Assembly (NCBI RefSeq): GCF_032461945.1
Contig: NZ_JAWCUD010000011.1
Location: forward strand, 248,001-312,000
Source of the DNA: Paenibacillus_E violae
GTDB taxonomy: Bacteria; Bacillota; Bacilli; Paenibacillales; NBRC-103111
Length of the DNA stretch: 64,000 nucleotides
Direction: 5' to 3'
Program-made: the position numbers and the translations under genes
In this document: positions 42,895 through 52,082 of the stretch, piece by piece
Numbering within the stretch: the stretch's first letter is position 1
Layout: the number at the start of each line of letters is the position of its first letter
The notes under the pieces: model-generated
Databases searched by the model: none
What the model was told of the DNA's origin: nothing
What the model saw: only the letters and a program-made list of their open reading frames with translations

Positions 42895-44103
42895 ATGGAA
42901 ACCAAGAGCAGCAGAATCATCGAACAAACCGAAAAATATGGGGCACACAATTATCATCCACTGCCCATTGTCATATCAAGAGCGCAAGGCGTATGGGTTG
43001 AGGACCCCGAAGGAAATCGCTACATGGACATGTTAAGTGCTTATTCCGCACTCAATCAGGGGCATCTACATCCTCATATTGTGAAAGCGTTACGGGAGCA
43101 GGCCGAAAAGGTCACACTCACCTCACGTGCATTTCACAGTGAAACACTGGGGTTATTCTATGAGAAATTAGCAGCCTATACGGGCAAACCCATGATTCTC
43201 CCGATGAATACTGGGGCCGAAGCTGTCGAAACCGTAGTGAAAGCAGTTCGACGCTGGGGTTATGATGTGAAGAGCATTCCAGCGGATCAGGCTGAAATCA
43301 TCGTGTGTGAAGGGAATTTCCATGGCCGCACAGTTACCATTACGTCCTTCTCCTCGTCTCCTGAATATAAACGTGGCTTTGGTCCTTTCACCCCTGGCTT
43401 CCGCATCATCCCTTACGGGGACGTCACTGCTTTGAAAGAGGCGATTGGGCCGAATACGGCCGGGTTTATTGTCGAGCCCATTCAGGGTGAAGCCGGTATT
43501 GTCATTCCGCAGGACGGCTATCTGCGTGAGTGCTATGAGCTATGCCAATCGAATCGGGTATTGTTTGTCGCCGACGAAATCCAGACGGGATTCGGCCGCA
43601 CGGGCCGCCGCTTTGCCAGCGACTGGGAGGGCGTCACGCCGAACCTCTATGTCTTGGGCAAAGCCCTTGGCGGCGGTGTATTCCCGATCTCGGCCGTTGC
43701 CGGAGATCGCGAGGTTCTTGAAGTGTTCGAGCCAGGCTCTCACGGCTCGACATTCGGAGGCAACCCGCTAGGTTGTGCCGTTGGGGTAGCTGCACTTGAG
43801 GTGCTCGAAGCCGAACAGCTGGCGGAGCGTTCGGAAGAGCTCGGGGCTTATTTCCTGAAGCGACTTCAGGAAATAAAATCGCCACGAATCAAAGAGATTC
43901 GCGGTCGGGGACTCTTTATCGGCATTGATTTGAAGGTTCCAGCGCGTCCCTATTGTGAAGCGCTGAAAGTAAAAGGGCTGCTGTGCAAGGAAACACATGA
44001 GCATATTATCCGCTTGGCACCTCCGCTTACGATAACAAAGGATGAGCTGGATTGGGCTTGGCAGCACATATATGATGTGCTGAATGAAGAGACTGCGCAC
44101 TGA
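42895..44103 (+). CDS. rocD: Ornithine aminotransferase
   Basis: About 402 residues; a class III pyridoxal-phosphate aminotransferase that converts ornithine and 2-oxoglutarate to glutamate semialdehyde and glutamate. Motifs: LPMNTGAEAVETVVKAVRRW near residue 100, GNFHGRTVTITSFSS, FIVEPIQGEAGIV, VADEIQTGFGRTGR near residue 225, the PLP lysine in LGKALGGG near residue 255, and STFGGNPLGCAVG. The start is the ATG at 42895 after AGGAGG; an upstream open extension overlaps the sigma-54 promoter. It completes the arginase pathway of this locus. Confidence 0.94.
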   Translation: METKSSRIIEQTEKYGAHNYHPLPIVISRAQGVWVEDPEGNRYMDMLSAYSALNQGHLHPHIVKALREQAEKVTLTSRAFHSETLGLFYEKLAAYTGKPMILPMNTGAEAVETVVKAVRRWGYDVKSIPADQAEIIVCEGNFHGRTVTITSFSSSPEYKRGFGPFTPGFRIIPYGDVTALKEAIGPNTAGFIVEPIQGEAGIVIPQDGYLRECYELCQSNRVLFVADEIQTGFGRTGRRFASDWEGVTPNLYVLGKALGGGVFPISAVAGDREVLEVFEPGSHGSTFGGNPLGCAVGVAALEVLEAEQLAERSEELGAYFLKRLQEIKSPRIKEIRGRGLFIGIDLKVPARPYCEALKVKGLLCKETHEHIIRLAPPLTITKDELDWAWQHIYDVLNEETAH

Positions 44104-44147
44104 ACTAGGTAACATTTTAATCTAAGAACTAGACATAACAAACGAAT

Positions 44148-44197
44148 AGAGAGCCACCACCAAGTAGAACCGTTACTTGCTGGTGAGCTCTTTTTCT
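44148..44197 (+). terminator. Terminator after the ornithine aminotransferase gene
   Basis: An imperfect stem, GAGAGCCACCACCAAGTA with TACTTGCTGGTGAGCTC, followed by TTTTTCTT. Confidence 0.7.
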
Positions 44198-44394
44198 TAC
44201 GAACCTTACGCTTTAAAATGCTTCTATTTGTGTAGATGCCTGCACGTTGACGTCCATTGTACAAACAGGACTTTTGAAACTCAGCTTTACAATGGATAAT
44301 ATTGAATAGGATATTGATCTTAATTTCGTTAATGCTTACTTGTCCAAATAACAACTATCCATTTTCGACATAGTGGGTTTACATGCAATACAGA

Positions 44395-45409
44395 TTACCG
44401 GATTTGTTTCAATAAATTCTCGATCTCCTCCTGAGACATCATAGGCGCGCTAGCCATCGTTACTACAGCATTCAATAACAGCTGAGATCTATGGGGATCG
44501 ATTTCTTGGTCATAATAACCGAAAAAATCGACGGGATCTTTTTCAATAAAAGTAACAAAATCGTATATTTTTCCGCAACCCAATCGCCTTGCAAATACAT
44601 GGCCGCTTCACCTTTTAAAAGAATATCCTCGGCCTTCGGGCCGTCCAAGCCTAAAAAGCCAGGCACGAACATTTTTGACGTAATCAAGCCGCAGAATAAT
44701 TGAGCCCCTTCTAAAAAGGCGGGATCGGTAAAGTCACCTGTTTTCTTTATTGCATGCTGAAAAGGAGTCAAGCCTCCCAAACGGTTGGACAAATAGGCGA
44801 ACCAATTGAGAAGTGGCCATCTTTCCTTGCCGGAGACGGTAAACGGTGGAATTCCGTTATTCAATAACTGCTGCGCAGCCGACATTAATTCATCCCATGT
44901 TTGCGGAGGCATAATGCCATATTGAGCGAATATTCGTTTGTTGTACCAGAACACGACATGACTGGTTGTGTGTGGCAGCCCATACAACCGGTCATAATAA
45001 GTAGCATATTGCAGCGCTTCCGGATAAAACTGCTTCATAAAAGCGGGATTTCCCTGCATTCTCTCGGTTAATCCGCTATAATCTGGGAATCAACCATATA
45101 CTTAAACGACTCGCCTGTCCAATAATAAAACAAATCCGGCATTTTTCCAGAAATCATGGACAGTCTAAGCTTGGCTTTATAAGTTTCCACTTCATAAAAA
45201 TAAGGCACGATCTGAACAGCCTTATGAGTCTGGTTAAAGGCTTGGATGCTTTGATTTAATAAAGCTTGTCGAAGGTCATTGATCTCGACGTTCCAGAACG
45301 TAATTTTTACCGGAGCCGAAGAAACAGAAGGCGCTGCCGGTGGAGAAGGGGAAATGTTAGGAGCATCCCTCCTACTGTATATAGTAAATAGCTTATGCGT
45401 TCTATTCAT
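44395..45409 (-). pseudogene. Broken sugar-type ABC solute-binding protein
   Basis: Three frames give one family 1 extracellular solute-binding protein. The front piece (45409-45068) has a Ser/Pro/Ala linker then VKITFWNVEINDLRQALLNQ. The middle (45059 to about 44560) has YGLPHTTSHVVFWYNKRIFA and AEDILLKGEAAMYLQGDWVA. The end (about 44575-44395) reads DFVTFIEKDPVDFFGYYDQE and SAPMMSQEEIENLLKQIR. A proper signal peptide is missing, two frameshifts separate the pieces, and the C-terminal third is too short. Nonfunctional. Confidence 0.8.
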
Positions 45410-45942
45410 GGCCGAACCCGCTCTTATTCATCATTTTTTTATGTTCATTGCGGAACTCCTTGGGAGTCAAAAGCTCCGCCTCACGGAAAACCTTCACGAA
45501 ATATTTAGAAGAGCTGAACCCCGTACGTTCGGCTACTTCGTATATTTTCATATCGGTTCCAAGCAGTAATTCTTTAGCTTTGAAGAGCCTCAGCCGGGTC
45601 AAGTAATCACTGAACGTATAGCCGGTTTCCTCCTTAAACAACACCGAAACATAACTCGAGTTCAAATGAATATGCTCGGCAACATCCTTGATCCCAAGAG
45701 ACGGATTCCACAGCTCGGCGGAAATATAGACTAAAGACTTACGGATTGAATCGTTAAGCACCTGCGGTACAGTGAAGGAGGAATCATGGTTGACCCGTTT
45801 CCACAGCTTGTTCTCTTCAAAGGCTTCCTCGACGGCCGAAATTAAATTTTGGAATTCGACCGGCTTCAGAATATAGTTCACCGCGCCAAGAGTCAGCGCT
45901 TTTCTGGCATATTCAAACTCCGCATCCCTCGGTACGTTAAGG
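45402..45942 (-). pseudogene. 5'-truncated YesN-type response regulator (AraC output)
   Basis: The C-terminal two thirds of a receiver/AraC-type regulator. The receiver tail has EYARKALTLGAVNYILKPVE and there is a linker helix. The AraC helix-turn-helix pair follows: IKDVAEHIHLNSSYVSVLFK and IYEVAERTGFSSSKYFVKVF. The frame has no start or phospho-acceptor region and breaks off near 45942. YesN-type regulators control adjacent sugar importers, which fits the broken binding protein directly downstream. Both look like remains of one deleted locus. Confidence 0.75.
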
Positions 45943-46015
45943 GGCAGGAATGTAGAGTTATCTTTGCAACCTAATTAATGTGTGGTACGTCTTAACATTA
46001 AAGGAGGTAATTTAT

Positions 46016-46777
46016 GTGAATAAGTTATTTGTTTCAGTTCTTATCGCTCTAATTTTCTTTGCAGGTTGTGCAAACAAGGAAAGTGGCAAAACCCCAGTTC
46101 TATCCATGACTTCAACTCAACCCAGCACAGCTGTTAATCCAACCACAACAATTGATAAAAAGGAGCAATTAATAACTTCTTTTTCGTCAAAATCTCAGGA
46201 TAAGCAACTTAAGATTTATACAAACGAAAGCAAGACTCCCCCTCTTAATGTAAAAACAACTGATAATACTAGTAAGATTAATAATTATTCCAACTTACCT
46301 ATCAAAAATGATTGGGAAAAGGACGTTAAGAAGGAAAACATTTTTGCTTCCATCAATTCCAATTCAAATGTTAAATGGCTTCTGCTCTCTTCTGAACCAG
46401 CCGCTGGACAAATGATGAAAACCCTCTATAAATCAGGGAACAACGGAAAGTCTTGGGTTTGGGTTAATGATGTTAGTCAGGTCATTGATGGGTATGTAAC
46501 TGGAGTTACTTTTCGAGACGACAAAAATGGCTGGATCAGTGCAACCCAGCATGGTGCCGCAATGGTGCCATTGTATCGAACAAAAGATGGAGGCGAAAGC
46601 TGGAGTAACCAAGCGATCAATATTCCCAAAGGATTTAAATATGGCAATGTATACCCACCGATTTTCGATGAAAATGATACAAAGCAAGGAACACTAAACA
46701 TTGAGTTTGTGAGTGATACAGATAAAAAGACAATGGAATTTAAAACAACCGATGGCGGAGAGACGTGGAAATCTTAA
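46016..46777 (+). CDS. Lipoprotein with BNR/YCF48-like repeats
   Basis: About 253 residues. The GTG at 46016 after AAAGGAGGTAA gives a lipoprotein signal with Cys at about residue 17 (FAGCANKE). A Ser/Thr-rich linker leads to a C-terminal beta-propeller-like part with two sialidase-type BNR motifs (SGNNGKSWVWV and TKDGGESW) and a third at the end (TTDGGETWKS). It is probably a surface-anchored protein. There is no enzyme motif. It is the only plus-strand gene in this stretch and is followed by an attC-like palindrome. Confidence 0.8.
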   Translation: MNKLFVSVLIALIFFAGCANKESGKTPVLSMTSTQPSTAVNPTTTIDKKEQLITSFSSKSQDKQLKIYTNESKTPPLNVKTTDNTSKINNYSNLPIKNDWEKDVKKENIFASINSNSNVKWLLLSSEPAAGQMMKTLYKSGNNGKSWVWVNDVSQVIDGYVTGVTFRDDKNGWISATQHGAAMVPLYRTKDGGESWSNQAINIPKGFKYGNVYPPIFDENDTKQGTLNIEFVSDTDKKTMEFKTTDGGETWKS

Positions 46778-46819
46778 TTTAACTCCGTTACAAAAATAGA
46801 TGAGCCTTTTTTTATTCTC

Positions 46820-46917
46820 ACTATCCTCCCGTTAACACAACAGGCTACCGAGATTAATATCAACGGTAGCCTGTTGTGCTATTTTTATTCAACTATCGTT
46901 TCGCCGTTAGCGTAATG
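46820..46917 (-). repeat. attC-like repeat (copy d)
   Basis: ATCCTCCCGTTAAC at the left, the 11-bp stem CAGGCTACCGA... / ...CGGTAGCCTG extended by CAACA / TGTTG, then ATTCAACTATCG and CGCCGTTAGCG at the right. It is the westernmost copy of the array and might also terminate the lipoprotein gene. Confidence 0.65.
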
Positions 46918-46962
46918 ATTTGCTGTGATTATTGGCTCGATTCGTTGTAAAGGTATTCTTAA

Positions 46963-47053
46963 CTAACCCTCAATCCCTGCCTCGATCAGTTTCCAGACCG
47001 CTTCGAACTCTGCTTTGAAATCCATACGCAGCCAACTGTCTGCATAAGCCGGC
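46963..47053 (-). pseudogene. C-terminal fragment of an unidentified gene
   Basis: YADSWLRMDFKAEFEAVWKL followed by IEAGIEG and a stop reads well as a protein C-terminus. Upstream the frame is closed. It lies between the attC-like copy d and the WYL regulator. Family not identified. Confidence 0.35.
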
Positions 47054-47092
47054 GCTGAAAAATGTCATTTTCATAGGAACAGATCTCTCCCC

Positions 47093-48067
47093 CTAAAAGA
47101 CATTGTACTCTTCGAGAGTACGGACTAACTTCCTTCTGACAACTTCTCTTAATTCTTCCGGTTGGAGCACGACCGCTTCAGCGCCGAACGAAAAGAAATA
47201 TTCAGCAAAGAATCGTATTTCTGAGGGGAAGATACCCATCTCTAGTATTCCTGTGCCTTTCTCGGAACTATGTACTTCTCCCCAAGGGAAAATCCAGCTC
47301 TTATCTCGGAATAACTCAATCCCTTTTGCTGTTAATTTAACTTTGACATCTACGCTTTCATGTTTGCTGAAGAAATGATGTCCCCAATTCGTTAAATCCA
47401 CCTCTGAAACATCCACTGTAGTCGATAATGCTTCGGCATCCGCAAAAACGGCTGACCGTATCCGATCTGCCCGAAACAATCGGTAGGCTTTTCGCAGATA
47501 GCAGTAGGCTGGGCAAAACCAATATCCCTCATGGGCATATATACCGATGGGTTGAATCGTTCTTTGATTGGTCTCAGTCTCATTCTCTCGAATTCTATAA
47601 TTAATTGTCACGGGCAACCTTCTAATGGATGCTTGGAGCAATATCTCAAGGTAGTCGGCTTGTTCTTGGCGGGTATGCGTAAAGAAGTCAACTCGGTTTC
47701 GCATCTCATCTATCTGACGTTTCACATCTTCCGATAAATACCTGTAAAATTTTCGAAGTGCGGATTCTGCTGATGCCTCGAAGGGCAGCGAACTGAAATG
47801 TCGAAGAGCATGGGAAGCAAAAAATATTGAGAATGCCTCATTTTCCGTAAATGAAATCGGTGGAAGGCTTCGCTCTGCAAGAACTTGGTATCCGCCTCCT
47901 GCACCAACTTGAGCGTATAATGGCACTCCCATTCCACTCAGTTCCTGCAAATCGCGCAGCATGGTTCGGGTAGACACACCAAATTCTTGAGCAAGCTCTT
48001 TGACGGTGAATTTCCGCTTCCGATTTACTGCCATCATCAATTCAATCAGGCGTCTCGACTTTCCCAT
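47093..48067 (-). CDS. YafY-type regulator (HTH_11 plus WYL domain)
   Basis: About 324 residues. The N-terminal helix-turn-helix (KFTVKELAQEFGVSTRTMLR) is followed by a DeoR-like wing and a WYL domain. The sensor core is at GYWFCPAYCYLRKAYRLFRA (about residue 190), followed by a C-terminal WCX part. The ATG at 48067 is preceded by GGGGGAGGTG. It is divergent from an esterase gene, with a perfect palindrome GTGACAA-N3-TTGTCAC between them, so repression of both is likely. The ligand is unknown. Confidence 0.88.
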   Translation of the reverse strand: MGKSRRLIELMMAVNRKRKFTVKELAQEFGVSTRTMLRDLQELSGMGVPLYAQVGAGGGYQVLAERSLPPISFTENEAFSIFFASHALRHFSSLPFEASAESALRKFYRYLSEDVKRQIDEMRNRVDFFTHTRQEQADYLEILLQASIRRLPVTINYRIRENETETNQRTIQPIGIYAHEGYWFCPAYCYLRKAYRLFRADRIRSAVFADAEALSTTVDVSEVDLTNWGHHFFSKHESVDVKVKLTAKGIELFRDKSWIFPWGEVHSSEKGTGILEMGIFPSEIRFFAEYFFSFGAEAVVLQPEELREVVRRKLVRTLEEYNVF

Positions 48068-48091
48068 TATATTCACCTCCCCCAAAATATA

Positions 48092-48108
48092 GTGACAAGT
48101 TTTGTCAC
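48092..48108. promoter_or_regulatory. Operator candidate in the regulator-esterase intergenic region
   Basis: GTGACAA-GTT-TTGTCAC is a perfect 7-3-7 inverted repeat in the 120-base divergent region. Confidence 0.6.
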
Positions 48109-48187
48109 CATTATATTATACACTTTGAATAAGCCGGATCGCCGGGAGTGATTACGGTAGAAAACGATTAAAAAAGGAGAACAACAT

Positions 48188-49081
48188 ATGAGTAGAGAAC
48201 AGCGTAAGAATCTGGATGAAATGCTGCGGCGTCCCAAGCCCACCAAGCCGCAAAGCGTCGAGGAGATCCGCGCGAACTTCGCTGCCTTTATGGCAACGAT
48301 GAAGGTACCTGAAGGCATTCGAACCACGCCGACGACCCTGGGTAATCGTCTCGGTGTGACCGTTGACCCCGAACAAGATGCCCGCCCAGGAATCATTCTC
48401 TATTTCCATGGCGGCTCGTATATTATGGGTTCCCCCTACACTGCCATGTCCGTTACCGCGAATCTGGTGAACAAAACTCGTATCCGGTCCGTCTCGCTCG
48501 ACTATCGACTGGCTCCGGAACATCCGTTTCCTGCGGCTCTTGACGATGCTCTCGCAGCCTATCGTGAGCTTCTGGACAACGGAGTTGAGGCGGCGTCTAT
48601 TGCGTTTGCTGGTGACTCTGCCGGTGGCGGTATTGCTGTCTCGGCTTGCCTGATGGCACGGGACGCAGGTCTGCCGATGCCGGCAGCAGTAGTGGCGTTT
48701 TCGCCGGGGGTGGATAAGACGCGCTCCGGAGCAAGTATGGATAGCAAAATGGGGATCGACCCATTCTTCACCCGTGAGGGCTTTACATTGTCGGATACGA
48801 TGTACCTCGCTGGACAGAATCCGAATCATGAACTCGTGAGCCCAGCCAGGTTCGCCGATCTTACCGGATTCCCACCACTCCTGCTACAGGTCGGAACGAA
48901 CGAGCTACTTCTTGACGATTCCACGCAGTTAGCAGACCGTGCACGGGCATCAGGCGTGGATGTAATCCTTGACGTTACTGCCGACGTCCCGCATGTTTTC
49001 CAGGCGTTCACTGGTATTCTCGATGAAGCCGATCAAGCCCTGGACCGTGCTGCGTTCTTCATCACACAGCATCTCAGATGA
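48188..49081 (+). CDS. Alpha/beta hydrolase, hormone-sensitive-lipase-type esterase
   Basis: A 297-residue esterase: oxyanion-hole HGGSY in LYFHGGSYIMGSP near residue 77, nucleophile elbow GDSAGGGIAV near residue 143, and plausible Asp and His late in the chain (DVPHVFQAF near residue 270). It is higher in GC than the neighbouring cassette genes. It is divergent from the WYL regulator, which probably controls it, and is followed by a terminator. Substrate unknown. Confidence 0.9.
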   Translation: MSREQRKNLDEMLRRPKPTKPQSVEEIRANFAAFMATMKVPEGIRTTPTTLGNRLGVTVDPEQDARPGIILYFHGGSYIMGSPYTAMSVTANLVNKTRIRSVSLDYRLAPEHPFPAALDDALAAYRELLDNGVEAASIAFAGDSAGGGIAVSACLMARDAGLPMPAAVVAFSPGVDKTRSGASMDSKMGIDPFFTREGFTLSDTMYLAGQNPNHELVSPARFADLTGFPPLLLQVGTNELLLDDSTQLADRARASGVDVILDVTADVPHVFQAFTGILDEADQALDRAAFFITQHLR

Positions 49082-49122
49082 ACATTTGATCCTAACGAAT
49101 ACGAGTGTTGAAAACATAAAAT

Positions 49123-49153
49123 AGGAGAGCCCTCATATTCACCTGGCTCTCCT
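49123..49153 (+). terminator. Terminator after the esterase gene
   Basis: AGGAGAGCC / GGCTCTCCT, a 9-bp perfect stem with a 13-base loop, 42 bases after the stop. Confidence 0.75.
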
Positions 49154-49262
49154 TATTAACTTGCTGGCTCTATTTCGTTATCTTTATCAGGTCGAAGTTC
49201 ATTGGTTTGCTCCACGCAGAGAACTCGGATTAACATTTGCGTCATTTATGATACGGTTCACC

Positions 49263-50098
49263 GGGTTCTGGTGCAAAGATTTAAAAAAGTTCGCAGTTAC
49301 CCGACAGACTATACTTTGTCTATGCCACTAAACCAAATATCTTATTTAGCCATTCAACAGCAGTGAGGGCAGTCGAATTATCATCGGCCTGCCCTTTCCT
49401 TATCATATGCAAAGCTTCAATTCCCTTTAACGTCTGGTCCGCTGTAAGAAACGATTTGAAACCGAGATTTGGTTTTGTTATTTTCTTTATGAATCTGTGA
49501 TCTTGCTCTACAATGTTGTTTAGATACTTTGTCTGTCTAATTACGGTTTCTTTTGGTAAGGATTTATCATTTATTAATTCTTGTATGGCTGGTGGATATG
49601 CTGGATTTTTATCCAAGGTGATTACACGTGGGATTTGAGTATGTGGAGAGGACAGAGCCTTTGTAAAGAAGCGTTTAGCTGCCTGCATATCCCGATTTTC
49701 AGATAACATGAAATCAATCGTTTTTCCAATAGAATCAACGGCTCTGTATAAATACTTCCACTGACCTTTAACTTTGATGTAGGTTTCGTCAGTCCTCCAG
49801 GAGTCATTTGTAGGTTTCAAAAAGGGGCGGATTCGTTTGTCGATTTCTGGTCCAAATTCATGCACCCATCTCATAATCGTCGTATGGGAAATTCTTAATC
49901 CTCGATCACTCATCATTTCAACTATATCTCGATAACTTAAACTATATTTCAAATACCATCTCACCGTTGGTAAAATGATTGTTGATTCATATTGCTTCCA
50001 TTTGAATATATCCAATTTCGTTTCCAAAGCTAGTTGCTCCATCCCATGACTTCATTATCAATTACGTTATCATGAATTAGAGCTTTGCACCACAACCC
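49263..50098 (-). mobile_element. IS6-family insertion sequence
   Basis: Terminal inverted repeats GGGTTCTGGTGCAAAG (left) and CTTTGCACCACAACCC (right) agree at 15 of 16 positions and enclose one transposase gene in an 836-bp element, the usual IS6 size. The flanking 8-mers differ (GGTTCACC and AAAAAAGC), so there is no target duplication. That suggests an adjacent deletion or recombination. Confidence 0.9.
49320..50042 (-). CDS. IS6-family transposase
   Basis: A 240-residue DDE transposase. An N-terminal helix-turn-helix (YRDIVEMMSDRGLRISHTTI) precedes the catalytic core: first Asp in RTDETYIKVKG near residue 89, second Asp in VITLDKNPAYPPAI near residue 150, and Glu in NNIVEQDHRFIKK near residue 186. 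Length is complete and no interruption is seen, so it may be active. It sits within the cassette-like region. Confidence 0.92.
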   Translation of the reverse strand: MEQLALETKLDIFKWKQYESTIILPTVRWYLKYSLSYRDIVEMMSDRGLRISHTTIMRWVHEFGPEIDKRIRPFLKPTNDSWRTDETYIKVKGQWKYLYRAVDSIGKTIDFMLSENRDMQAAKRFFTKALSSPHTQIPRVITLDKNPAYPPAIQELINDKSLPKETVIRQTKYLNNIVEQDHRFIKKITKPNLGFKSFLTADQTLKGIEALHMIRKGQADDNSTALTAVEWLNKIFGLVA

Positions 50099-50233
50099 AA
50101 AAAAGCATAAACGCCATTCTCTGAGTCGTAAATCATTACCTTCCTAATGTTATCAACTGGCTCTCTAAGAATGGCGTACATTCGCATTTCAATAACCCCC
50201 AAATGTTTCTTTACCAACATCTTACCATTAAAC

Positions 50234-50320
50234 TCTTCTGCCAGTTAGCATAACACGGCTGCCGATTAAAGCCAGCAGCCGCGATTTCGTTGTTACTTGA
50301 GCTAAAGTTTACGTAAGCGA
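50234..50320 (-). repeat. attC-like repeat (copy e)
   Basis: TTCTGCCAGTTAGC at the left, stem CGGCTG / CAGCCG, and TTACTTGAGCTAAAG at the right. It lies 12 bases after the stop of the minus-strand gene at 50332. Confidence 0.65.
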
Positions 50321-50331
50321 AATATACTGTG

Positions 50332-50703
50332 CTAAACTTCAAACATAAAAGATTGGATTTTCTCAACATTTATATCTTTAGGTATAACAGTATCCAAAAT
50401 TAATTCTCCCTCAAAAAACTCTGGACCCAGATCCTTATAGTGTTCTTTCAGCTCTGATAAATTAGTTATTATTTGGTTTGGTAATGGATTGATGCTTCGT
50501 TTAGCAAGGCGTTTTGACCAGGTTGTCTCATCACCACAGACACAATGTATTGTTTTTAATTCGCCGCCTCTTTCTGTAATCCACCTTTCCAATTTCTTTA
50601 CATCCTCATTATTATCTAGTCGTGTATTCACAAAGAGTTCCGTTGAAAACTTTATGCTAATGCAAAATAGGGATCTATCGTAAGATAGATCCTTATTTTG
50701 CAT
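50332..50703 (-). pseudogene. C-terminal part of a P-loop kinase-like gene
   Basis: A 123-codon frame. ELFVNTRLDNNEDVKKLERW and the RSINPLPNQIITNLSELKEH segment resemble the back half of small AAA/kinase-type ATP-binding proteins. No Walker A is present. The first 17 codons are one half of a 52-bp perfect-looking palindrome rather than family sequence. The gene therefore looks 5'-truncated at a palindrome insertion, and its ATG is probably fortuitous. It carries a downstream attC-like palindrome like its neighbours. Confidence 0.6.
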
Positions 50704-50707
50704 TAGC
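50656..50707. repeat. 52-bp palindrome inside the kinase-like gene
   Basis: GCTAATGCAAAATA-GGGATCTATC faces GATAGATCC-TTATTTTGCATTAGC around a 4-base loop, nearly perfect over about 24 bp per arm. It marks the point where the kinase homology stops. Confidence 0.75.
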
Positions 50708-51208
50708 CAACAATCATTGACGAAAACAACATCTGTACATATTCCTTCATAATAACATCCTATGCATATTTATTGGAGGGCAGTAGATAGTCTAGGGCAC
50801 AAATTATTGTATAACGATGCATAATTATGCATTTATCATTAATTATGTAACTTTTTTCTCACTAATATGAAAAATTTTCTCAGTAATTATGACACCACAC
50901 AAAAAAATGTTATGTTTCATAATAAATTATAAAACGGAGCCCGCAAACCCGCGGTGCTCCGTTTATTTTGTTTCATATTAAAGCTTTATTTGAATATTCC
51001 TTTATCCCATAAGACACATTGTTTCATAATTATTTACAGTAAAAATTTACACTTATACATTTATGCATCAATATACATTTTCAATTAGAATAATAAATGG
51101 TACACCACAAAAGAAAATAAATACCTAGTTAACTAAGAACCCCTTAAGAATAACAAATAGTGTATATTATATGAAGTTTATCCAATCATATAGGCCTGTT
51201 TTCGAAAG
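50708..51208. other. AT-rich 500-base stretch with palindromes and a terminator
   Basis: No gene recognised. It contains a perfect palindrome ATGCATAATTATGCAT (50817-50832) and two direct repeats of the form TTTTCTCASTAATWATGA (about 50854 and 50875). A plus-strand terminator-like hairpin AAACGGAGC / GCTCCGTTT follows (50932-50964), with a T-rich tail. The set could be a promoter plus a small RNA, or remains of a mobile element. Confidence 0.4.
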
Positions 51209-51327
51209 TTGCTGAACACTAACTCTTACATAGCTGAAGTTAGAATCCGTAAAAAACCTACAAGTTCTTTTAATGAAGGAGGCTCTACAGCGCAGGCCAC
51301 CATTCACATCGATGCACATTATGATCG

Positions 51328-51406
51328 TTGGATAACGGAAACAGCAGCTGCCATCGGCAGACTGCTCCTTAAATTTGTTGAACTATCGTTACCCTTCGCT
51401 GAATGA
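51328..51406 (-). repeat. attC-like repeat (copy f0, degenerate)
   Basis: AGCAGCTGCCATCGGCAGACTGCT forms the central stem-loop, read as AGCAG-TGCC pairing with GGCA-CTGCT. TTGAACTATCGTTACCCTTC follows at the right. It overlaps a short open frame (51209-51406), which I do not consider a gene. Confidence 0.5.
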
Positions 51407-51537
51407 CCTACGTGGTCGCCCCACAAAAAAGAGATGCACTTAAAGACATGTATTCAACAGTTTGCTTTGAAGTACCCTTTGATGGATTGAATGAATCTGA
51501 TTCAGCCTTTACTAGCGCATTAAGCGTACCAATAATT

Positions 51538-52062
51538 CTAACCCTGTATCCGAAATCCGGCATTTTTTATGATTTCTTCAGCAAGCTCATCCGGCTTCTT
51601 ACCATCGGTGTCTAGTAGGAATGGCTCATTAACCGGTGAAGCCATCAACTTATTCCGAAGGAAGAGCGAGCGGTGGATATATTGCGCATCTCCCCGCTGA
51701 TGAAGTCGAGCGGTAAGGGTGTCTGGTTTCGCGTGCAGCACAACATAGTGAAGCGTTACATCGAGATCCGATAGCTGGTCAAAGAACCATTGAAGTTCAT
51801 CTTCGACGACGAAATCGATAACCACGTCTAAACCGTTCAGGAGAAAATTCCGCGTCACCGCAGCGATATTTAGCCATGCCAGTCGGAGTCGTTCCTCCCA
51901 GGGCGGTTCGGCCTCCCCTCGGTAGACATGGAGAAGGAGATCACCTTCAATCAAGACAGATTGGTTCATCGCACTAGCCAGAGTCTTGGAGACGGTTGAT
52001 TTCCCTACACCAAGTGGACCAGAGATAAGATAGACGGTTACTGATTTTTTTGTGAAATGCAT
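51538..52062 (-). CDS. P-loop small-molecule kinase (AAA family)
   Basis: A 174-residue P-loop NTPase: Walker A GPLGVGKSTVSK near residue 15, GDLLLHVYRG near residue 40, DVVIDFVVEDEL near residue 78 as a Walker B-like strand, and TARLHQRGDA as the lid arginines. The overall shape is that of shikimate/gluconate kinase-like or chloramphenicol-phosphotransferase-like proteins. It has no partner genes. It sits between two attC-like palindromes, as a cassette gene would. Substrate unknown. Confidence 0.82.
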   Translation of the reverse strand: MHFTKKSVTVYLISGPLGVGKSTVSKTLASAMNQSVLIEGDLLLHVYRGEAEPPWEERLRLAWLNIAAVTRNFLLNGLDVVIDFVVEDELQWFFDQLSDLDVTLHYVVLHAKPDTLTARLHQRGDAQYIHRSLFLRNKLMASPVNEPFLLDTDGKKPDELAEEIIKNAGFRIQG

Positions 52063-52082
52063 ATAATCTTCTCCCCCATATT

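Noticed and set aside
51209..51615. Two short plus-strand open frames
   Set aside because: They run through an attC-like repeat and into the antisense of the kinase gene; no ribosome binding site or family.
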